Origin: Methylomonas sp. AM2-LC
GTDB taxonomy: Bacteria > Pseudomonadota > Gammaproteobacteria > Methylococcales > Methylomonadaceae
Length of the DNA: 64,000 nucleotides
Reading direction: 5' to 3'
Assembly (NCBI RefSeq): GCF_039904985.1
Contig: NZ_CP157005.1
Coordinates: 1,488,001-1,552,000 of the forward strand
In this document: in pieces, positions 58,095 through 64,000 of the stretch
Layout of the letters: each line of letters opens with the position of its first letter
Numbering within the stretch: the first letter of the stretch is position 1
Program-made: the position numbers and the translations under genes
Notes under the pieces: generated by a model
What the model saw: the letters and a program-made list of their open reading frames with translations, nothing else
What the model was told of the DNA's origin: nothing
Database searches by the model: none

Positions 58095-58135
58095 GACAAT
58101 CTCTCTGACAAGTAGAGATGTCGGCTATTTTTTTG
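58095..58135 (+). terminator. Intrinsic terminator in the leader of the ExbB/TonB operon
   Basis: GACAATCTCT and AGAGATGTC form a stem with a bulged A, extended by GCT/GGC, then TATTTTTTT. It is about 41-82 bases after the predicted sigma-54 start, so most transcripts would end as an RNA of about 80 bases unless read-through is controlled. A small CCGA/TCGG hairpin (58078-58089) precedes it. From 58136 to 58340 I see no gene. Confidence 0.7.
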
Positions 58136-58340
58136 CGTGTAGAAAAGCGAAAACTAAAAAGCGGTAATTTGTCTGGCTATATTGCCCAGCTTTAATTTAT
58201 TTGAGTGACTGATAGAGGGATAACGCGCTTTATTTGCAAGATGGATACGGTATATATAATAATATATATCGATTGTTGTATATGGCATAGTAACAAGCGT
58301 TTTTAACATGCCCTCTGGATAACCTACTATTTAACTGAAC

Positions 58341-60131
58341 ATGAAAAAAACATATTACTCGGTTGGGCTAGCTTTATTTTTGTTTCCACTGTTAGCGCTG
58401 GCCTGGTGGAACGATGATTGGAGTTCCCGGCGTCAGATTAGTGTTGATGCTGCAGCTACCGGTGCTGATATACAGGAAACCTTAGTTGATGTGCCCGTGT
58501 TGATTCGCTTACATGCTGGAAACTTTGGGTATTTTGCTGATTTGGCAGATAAAGGTCGGGATATTCGTTTTTTGAAAGATGATAAAACTCCGCTGCATTA
58601 TCAGGTAGAGCAACTCGATCCGCTTAGTGAAATAGGCTTGATTTGGGTGCGCTTGCCACAACTAAGAGGTGGCGTGGATACCGATAATTTCTGGATGTAT
58701 TACGGTAATGGCAATGCGCCGGATGGTTCTGACAGCAAAAGTCTGTATGACACCGCGCAAAGTTTGGTTTATCACTTTCAGGATGGCGAAACCTTGCCGC
58801 AGGATGCTACAGCATATCTCAGTCATGCTACTGATTCAAAAGCACAAATACTTAATGCTGGTTGGATAGGCGCGGCAGCCGAATTTAATGGCAATGGCCC
58901 AATCACGGTTAATCCTGCTCCACAACTGGCTATTTCCCCAGACAAAGGCTGGACGTTTTCTAGCTGGATAAAAATTGATCAGCCACAAACTAACGCCAAG
59001 GTAATTGATGCGCAGGAAGGTGCAAGCGATATTTCCTTAGGGATACAAGGAACGACTTTAAGCGCGCATTGGCAGAAGGGGGGAGCAATAGTGGATGTTC
59101 CACCTGTTAATCTGACATTAGGCCGTTGGCAATATCTGACCTTGTTGGTGAAAGCAGATAAACTGGAAGTGTATGTGGATGGCGTCATTGCGGGTAGTGC
59201 CGCTATACAGTTGCAGGCGGTCAATCCGACTATTCAGCTGGGCAATCAATTGCTTGGCTTGCTTGATGAAGTACAAATAGCGGCTATTGCCCGTAGCTCA
59301 GACTGGATCAAACTCTCTTATCGTAGCCAAAGCCCGGATTTTTCGGTGCTTAACTTCGGGCAAGACGAATCGAACAGTAGCGGTAACGAGGGCCATTTTA
59401 TGGTTATCGTGCAAAATGTGACATTAGATGGCTGGGTCATTATTGGTTTAACCGGCATTATGCTGGTTATCGCCATTCTGGTTATTATCAGTAAGACCGT
59501 GGTGATCAATCGCATCAGTAAAGATAATCGCTTGTTCCTTGATCAATATCGGAAACTGGATCCAAGTCAATTAGGTGCCTTGAATCAGACAGAAACTGAC
59601 GATGAGAAAGAATTAGCCGATTCAGAATTACTACAGGCTGTAATCGGCAAGCATGATCATTTTCAAAGCTCTCCGCTTTATCATTTGTATCATCTGGCTA
59701 TCGACGAATTGCAAAAATTGCAGGGAGATGTGCAGTTAGCTATCAGTCCACAAGCCTGGAATTACTTACATGTAAAACTGGATTCCCGCATTGTTATTGA
59801 AAATCAGCAATTGAATAAAAACATGGTGTTGTTGACCATTGCTATTGCTGGTGGACCTTTCTTGGGTTTGCTGGGTACTGTGGTGGGGGTAATGATCACT
59901 TTTGCGGCGATAGCTGCCAGTGGCGATGTCAACATCAATTCCATTGCGCCCGGTATTGCCGCTGCATTGTTAGCAACCGTTGCTGGTTTGGCGGTGGCTA
60001 TTCCCGCCTTGTTTGCCTACAACTATCTGCTCACGCAAATCAAGGATATTACGGCCAGTATGCGCATATTCTCCGATGAGTTACTGGCCTTATTATCGAT
60101 GCGGGCCGCGCAGTTGCCAAAAGGGGAATAA
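58341..60131 (+). CDS. DUF2341-LamG-MotA/TolQ/ExbB fusion protein
   Basis: A 596-residue inner-membrane protein. Signal peptide (LALFLFPLLALAWW), a DUF2341 domain (about 25-125, WSSRRQISVDAAATGADIQE, FWMYYGNG), a LamG-like jelly roll (about 145-330, WTFSSWIKIDQPQTN; LEVYVDGVIAGSA), a membrane helix (about 354-380), then a cytoplasmic part and an ExbB core with two helices (about 498-575, GGPFLGLLGTVVGVMITFAA; SIAPGIAAALLATVAGLAVA). ExbB/TolQ forms the proton channel with ExbD. The fusion gives the motor a large periplasmic, glycan- or protein-binding head. It heads an operon with exbD, tonB and porin genes. Confidence 0.9.
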   Translation: MKKTYYSVGLALFLFPLLALAWWNDDWSSRRQISVDAAATGADIQETLVDVPVLIRLHAGNFGYFADLADKGRDIRFLKDDKTPLHYQVEQLDPLSEIGLIWVRLPQLRGGVDTDNFWMYYGNGNAPDGSDSKSLYDTAQSLVYHFQDGETLPQDATAYLSHATDSKAQILNAGWIGAAAEFNGNGPITVNPAPQLAISPDKGWTFSSWIKIDQPQTNAKVIDAQEGASDISLGIQGTTLSAHWQKGGAIVDVPPVNLTLGRWQYLTLLVKADKLEVYVDGVIAGSAAIQLQAVNPTIQLGNQLLGLLDEVQIAAIARSSDWIKLSYRSQSPDFSVLNFGQDESNSSGNEGHFMVIVQNVTLDGWVIIGLTGIMLVIAILVIISKTVVINRISKDNRLFLDQYRKLDPSQLGALNQTETDDEKELADSELLQAVIGKHDHFQSSPLYHLYHLAIDELQKLQGDVQLAISPQAWNYLHVKLDSRIVIENQQLNKNMVLLTIAIAGGPFLGLLGTVVGVMITFAAIAASGDVNINSIAPGIAAALLATVAGLAVAIPALFAYNYLLTQIKDITASMRIFSDELLALLSMRAAQLPKGE

Positions 60132-60134
60132 ATT

Positions 60135-60539
60135 ATGAAAGTCGAATCGGAAGAAAAGGTATACGACGATATTAACATCACACCTATGCTGGATGTTGCC
60201 TATGTGTTGTTACTGATATTTATCATCATGACCACGGCTACGGTGCAGGGTATTACGGTCAATTTGCCTAAAGCCAGTAGCACACCGTCTTTATCAAAAC
60301 CCAAAACCAAAGCTATTTCCATTACTCCAGATGGCACTATTTATCTGGATACTTATCCGGTGTCTATTCAGGAACTGGAAACCCGTTTGGGACAATTTAA
60401 AGCCGCCGTGCCTGATTTACCCGTAGTGGTAAAAGCCGATGCCAGTGTCCAATACCAAAAAGTCATTGAGGTGTTGGATGTGGTAACGCGGCTACAGATT
60501 ACACAGTTGGGTTTAGTCACACAGAAATTAGTGAAATAG
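60135..60539 (+). CDS. ExbD/TolR-like biopolymer transport protein
   Basis: A 134-residue partner of the ExbB fusion. INITPMLDVAYVLLLIFIIM has the conserved Asp in the single membrane helix that carries protons; the periplasmic part ends VLDVVTRLQITQLGLVTQK. It starts 3 bases after the ExbB stop with AAGGGGA upstream, so the two are coupled. Confidence 0.94.
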   Translation: MKVESEEKVYDDINITPMLDVAYVLLLIFIIMTTATVQGITVNLPKASSTPSLSKPKTKAISITPDGTIYLDTYPVSIQELETRLGQFKAAVPDLPVVVKADASVQYQKVIEVLDVVTRLQITQLGLVTQKLVK

Positions 60540-60554
60540 CGTTAACGATCGGTA

Positions 60555-61232
60555 ATGAATAAAAAATACGCATGGTTACTACGGCGTTTGCCGGTGGTGG
60601 TAGGAGTGATTTTTAGTCTATTGATTGTACTGGCGGTATGCTATTTCAAAGACAAATTTCAAAAACCACCGCAAAGCAAAAAGGTTGTGCAGCAGATCAC
60701 CATGATCCAACCGCCACCTCCGCCACCCCCCCCACCGCCGGAAATGAAGCCGCCGGAACCCGAAGTGAAAGAAGAAAAAATTGAGGAGCCAGAGCCGGAA
60801 AAAGAACCCGAACCAGCTCCTGAAGAAGCGGATGAGCCACCTGCTGGCGAATTGGGTTTGGATGCGGATGGTGCAGCCGGTGCCGATGGTTTTGGTTTGG
60901 CTGCTAGAAAAGGCGGCAAATCCATTCTGGGTGGTACTGGCGGCAGTAGCATACTTTGGTATGGCGGTCAGATTAAAAACAGATTGGAAGATGGTTTACA
61001 GAATTTATTGGTGGATACCCCGGCTATGCATGCAGGCTATAACGTCATTATTGAGGTATGGGTGGGTGAGGATGGTCGTATCAATCGTAGTGAAATGACC
61101 ACTGGCAGTGGTAAAGCAGATGTCGATCTCGCTATACGCAATGCACTGACCAGGCTGAAAGCTGATATTGGCAAACCTCCGCCCGAAAATATGCCGCAGC
61201 CTATAAAAATACGATTGAACTCAAGGGTTTGA
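60555..61232 (+). CDS. TonB-like energy transducer
   Basis: A 225-residue protein with an N-terminal membrane helix (about 11-29, VVVGVIFSLLIVLAVCYF), a run of nine prolines, a Pro-Glu-rich rigid segment (KPPEPEVKEEKIEEPEPEKE), a Gly-rich stretch, and a C-terminal TonB domain (about 140-225, NVIIEVWVGEDGRINRSEMT). TonB passes proton-motive energy to outer-membrane partners. It is 15 bases after exbD. The C-domain is closer to the TonB_C of 'TonB family protein' groups than to classical enterobacterial TonB. Confidence 0.9.
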   Translation: MNKKYAWLLRRLPVVVGVIFSLLIVLAVCYFKDKFQKPPQSKKVVQQITMIQPPPPPPPPPPEMKPPEPEVKEEKIEEPEPEKEPEPAPEEADEPPAGELGLDADGAAGADGFGLAARKGGKSILGGTGGSSILWYGGQIKNRLEDGLQNLLVDTPAMHAGYNVIIEVWVGEDGRINRSEMTTGSGKADVDLAIRNALTRLKADIGKPPPENMPQPIKIRLNSRV

Positions 61233-61329
61233 ACGATAGGGAGATGGGCCTGGAACTGGGCAAGCGTCATTGAAAGCTTGCTGTTCAATGTCGGTAAGTG
61301 GAATTACGATTATTATTTTAGTTAAGCAT

Positions 61330-63291
61330 ATGAATATAAATAAAAAAATTTTAAATTCTTCCGGCAGCTATCGAAAGATAAGTGCTCATGCATATCCGGC
61401 AAATATGTCTCAAGGGTTGAAAGTTGGAAAAACATCAATCAAGCCGTACTTAACTACTTTTTTGCTGGTTTTGTTGGGCAGTCCGCTGCTGACGCAGGCA
61501 GCTGATCAGAATGAAGAAATTATCAAAGTCAAGAAATCGACTTTTGTGAATCTAGTTGATTTATTGGTCAAACGCGGTGTCATTAATCAAGATGAAGCGG
61601 GAGGTTTAGTCAGTAATGCGGAGCAGGAGTCTGCGGCAGTCGCCGCAGAAAGCAAGGCTCTGCCGGCAACTAATAATACCGCAACGACTAATTCTGCTCC
61701 GGCAGTTGCCGAAACCAATTCTGTCAACGGGGCTGATAAAAACGCGCCTAAAACCAAGCATGTTGGATACGTACCTGAATTTGTCAAAAACGAACTGCGT
61801 GATCAATTGCGTGCTGAACTAAAAGCCGAAGTAGTGAATGATGTGAAGCAGGACGCCAAAAACGAAGGCTGGGGTATACCCGCCGCCTTGCCTGACTGGG
61901 TGGCCGCACTGCATCCTAGTATGGATATGCGTTTACGATTTCAGGATAACTTTTTTGGTAGTACGAATAGTAATTCTGTAAGTAATCTTTTTCCAGGGCC
62001 TATAAATTATTTAAATGTTAACAGTTCTTACACATCTGGACAAACATCGGGTTTTTCTGGGGCAACGGCTCAATCTCCAACCTCATCAAGATATGCATTT
62101 AATAACAATACCAAAGACCAGTTGTTGTTGCGAGAGCGTTTTCGTCTTGGCTTTGAGACCGACATTGTCGATGGATTGAAAGCCGGTGTGCGTTTGGCAA
62201 CCAGTAACACCTATAGTCCGGTTTCCAACGATCAAAGCCTGGGCAATACCGGACAATCTTATCAGTTCGCTATTGATCGTTCTTATTTGCAATATGATTA
62301 TCTGGATGACAAGAAAACCAGTTGGTTTAGTGCTTATGGCGGACGTATTATCAATCCCTTTCTGTCGACTGATTTGGTGTTTGATCCTGATCTCAGTTTC
62401 GAAGGCTTTGCCACCAGTTTTCGTTTCCATATGAACCAGAATAATGCGCGCGTGTCGGGTTATAAGGCTGCTAGCCCTACGGGTCGGGTGGGTATTAATC
62501 AGGGGCAACAAACCCCAGACAGTCTATTTATGACACTGGGTGTCTTTCCGATTCAAAATGTCAATTTTTCCAGTACCTCTAAATGGTTGTATGCGGGGCA
62601 GCTTGGGGCGGACTGGTTAGTATTTGATGATTCACGCTTTAATGTGGGTGTGGCCTATTACGAATATCAGAATATTACCGCTCAATATAATGGTGCTAAC
62701 GGTAGCGGTCATCAATACGATTGGACGGCACCACAATTCTTGCAGCAAGGTAACTCCATGGTGGCGATTACCAATTCAAATACAGCTAATAATGTTTGTC
62801 TCGATGCTACCGGCTGTTTATTTGGTTTGGCTTCACAATTTAGAATCTTTAATGCCACAGCGGTATACGACTACCTGTTTTACGGACAAACCCATGTATT
62901 GCTAACAGCCGACTATGCAAGAAACCTTGGTTATAATCAGCAGGAAATTAATCGTCAGTTTGTCAGCGGTATTGTGAATTATGCTAATTCTAATCCGCGC
63001 ACTACTGCTTATCAGATGCGTTTGGATGTAGGGCACCCCAGAGTGTTGCGGCGCAGTGATTGGAATATGAGTTTTGCCTATCGGTATTTACAACGCGATT
63101 CCGTACTGGATGCGTTTACCGATTCTATTTTCCATAATGGTGGTACCAATGCTAAAGGCTGGGTATTGGCTGCACAATATGGTTTGGCTAAAAATACCTG
63201 GATGGATGTGCATTGGTACAGCACACAAACGGTTGATGGTCCGACCTATAATGTCGATACCATTAATTTCGACCTGAATACACGTTTCTGA
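61330..63291 (+). CDS. Putative outer-membrane porin with N-terminal coiled region
   Basis: A 653-residue beta-barrel protein. The signal-like segment (PYLTTFLLVLLGSPLLTQAA) begins about 40 residues in, so the true start may be ATG 61405 (MSQGLKV) rather than 61330. A short alpha region (about 60-180, VDLLVKRGVINQDEAGGLV; NELRDQLRAELKAEVVND) precedes a barrel with aromatic strands such as RLGFETDIVDGLKAGVRLAT and a terminal FDLNTRF. It resembles the 'putative porin' family found with ExbB/TonB clusters. Its role may be a partner for the energised system or a path for the large adhesin, both inferred. Confidence 0.82.
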   Translation: MNINKKILNSSGSYRKISAHAYPANMSQGLKVGKTSIKPYLTTFLLVLLGSPLLTQAADQNEEIIKVKKSTFVNLVDLLVKRGVINQDEAGGLVSNAEQESAAVAAESKALPATNNTATTNSAPAVAETNSVNGADKNAPKTKHVGYVPEFVKNELRDQLRAELKAEVVNDVKQDAKNEGWGIPAALPDWVAALHPSMDMRLRFQDNFFGSTNSNSVSNLFPGPINYLNVNSSYTSGQTSGFSGATAQSPTSSRYAFNNNTKDQLLLRERFRLGFETDIVDGLKAGVRLATSNTYSPVSNDQSLGNTGQSYQFAIDRSYLQYDYLDDKKTSWFSAYGGRIINPFLSTDLVFDPDLSFEGFATSFRFHMNQNNARVSGYKAASPTGRVGINQGQQTPDSLFMTLGVFPIQNVNFSSTSKWLYAGQLGADWLVFDDSRFNVGVAYYEYQNITAQYNGANGSGHQYDWTAPQFLQQGNSMVAITNSNTANNVCLDATGCLFGLASQFRIFNATAVYDYLFYGQTHVLLTADYARNLGYNQQEINRQFVSGIVNYANSNPRTTAYQMRLDVGHPRVLRRSDWNMSFAYRYLQRDSVLDAFTDSIFHNGGTNAKGWVLAAQYGLAKNTWMDVHWYSTQTVDGPTYNVDTINFDLNTRF

Positions 63292-63301
63292 CGGGGGATC
63301 G

Positions 63302-64000
63302 ATGCAATATGCAAAAATCCAGGCCGCCGGTCTGGTGTTAATAGTTAGTCTGTTGAGTGCGGTTTCGGTAGTCAGTGCCGAGCCAAAAGCTGCGGGTGAT
63401 GGTGGTGTAGCCATAAAAAAAGCACAGGGCTTGATTCGGCAGCTCAGCCAGGAAAAATCTGTTTTGGAAGCGGAGAAAACAGCTTGGCTAACCGAAAAGA
63501 CTGCACTGGAAAGCAAATTGAAAAGTCGGGAAGAAGAGCTAAAAAAACTGGAACCCTTGCCGGCCGAGGTTGAACGCTACAAAACAGGCCTGGAAACGGT
63601 GAAAACCACTCTGGAAAGTCAACTGGGTCAAGAGCGGCAGAGTCGGCAAGCGCTGTTGCAAAAACATAATGACATGATAGTCAAAGCCAATGCCATCAAC
63701 GCCGATAATCAATTACTGGTACAGGCAGTTCGTGAACGTGAACAATGGATAGAGCAATGCAGCAAGCATAATCAGGATTTGCGTAAGGTTAATCTGGATA
63801 TTCTTGGCAAATATCGGGAAAAAGGTCTTTTGCAGCAAATAGGTGAATTAGAGCCATTTACCGGTATTGGACAAGTTGAAACTGAATCAATTATTGAAGA
63901 CTATCGCTATAAGTTACAACAACTGAAAATAACACCCTATAAACCTTCGCAGCAGCCTGTGACAGACAGTGCGCCAGCGGCAAGTTCGACGAATAATCCA
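63302..64000 (+). CDS. Periplasmic coiled-coil protein, 3' end beyond the window
   Basis: At least 233 residues; the frame is open to the last base. Signal peptide AGLVLIVSLLSAVSVVSAEP, then a long heptad coiled coil (about 35-190, GLIRQLSQEKSVLEAEKTAW; LESKLKSREEELKKLEPLPA) and a Pro/Ser/Ala-rich stretch at the edge. The ribosome site GGGGGA precedes the ATG, and the gene is 10 bases after the porin, so it belongs to the operon. Function unknown; a spacer or scaffold between membranes is possible. Confidence 0.75.
   Translation, partial: MQYAKIQAAGLVLIVSLLSAVSVVSAEPKAAGDGGVAIKKAQGLIRQLSQEKSVLEAEKTAWLTEKTALESKLKSREEELKKLEPLPAEVERYKTGLETVKTTLESQLGQERQSRQALLQKHNDMIVKANAINADNQLLVQAVREREQWIEQCSKHNQDLRKVNLDILGKYREKGLLQQIGELEPFTGIGQVETESIIEDYRYKLQQLKITPYKPSQQPVTDSAPAASSTNNP

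Overview
The window looks like a chromosome segment from a gammaproteobacterium of moderate, A+T-leaning composition. A Methylococcales-type methanotroph is my best guess. This is an inference from the PEP-CTERM-type sorting tails, the DUF3739-type filamentous haemagglutinin and the ExbB/ExbD/TonB/porin locus; no methane-oxidation gene is present.

Layout. 1-5.7 kb: ribA, then a four-gene molybdenum hydroxylase operon (2Fe-2S subunit, molybdopterin subunit, XdhC, MocA-like). 6-14 kb: a multicopper oxidase, a methyltransferase/TfoX/VOC operon, a TetR regulator with operators facing a tautomerase, small detoxification-type enzymes, and a haloacid dehalogenase stub. 14-20 kb: a PEP-CTERM protein, a small repeat protein, a FixL/FixJ-like pair and a GGDEF relic. 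20-29 kb: a CheB-CheR fusion, a second PAS kinase paralogous to the first, a secreted HNH nuclease and a NarL-type two-component pair. 29-36 kb: housekeeping genes (PpiC-type foldase, BolA, YciI, YciB, DUF1244, SPOR protein, 5'-nucleotidase, methyltransferases). 36.6-39.3 kb: tRNA-Asp, two identical tRNA-Glu, tRNA-Ala, gltX and a Sel1 protein. 39.5-41.7 kb: a TPR-glycosyltransferase gene broken by an amber codon. 41.8-64 kb: a secretion and surface region with a VPLPTS-tailed protein, a secreted 562-residue protein, an IS4-type element, a 3,512-residue FHA-like adhesin, then DUF2341-LamG-ExbB fusion, ExbD, TonB, porin and a coiled-coil protein that runs off the end.

The most striking signal is regulatory. 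Four promoter modules in the last third share one architecture: a sigma-54 -24/-12 element (GG-N10-GC, TGGCAT-like) preceded by two dyads of form TGYTG-N6-CARCA that start 100-101 and 68-69 bp upstream of the GG and lie 32 bp apart. They precede the VPLPTS protein (two tandem modules), the giant adhesin, and the ExbB/TonB operon. A fifth, variant module precedes the Mo hydroxylase operon. In the adhesin's module an IS4-type element sits between the dyads and the promoter. Removing the element plus one copy of a 4-bp TATA duplication restores exactly the 100/68 bp spacing of the intact copy. I infer a co-regulated regulon joining exosortase-type secreted proteins, a surface adhesin without an adjacent TpsB, and a dedicated energy-transducing envelope complex. 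The activator is not in the window. The kinases present are FixL-like and NarX-like, and neither of their regulators has an AAA+ domain.
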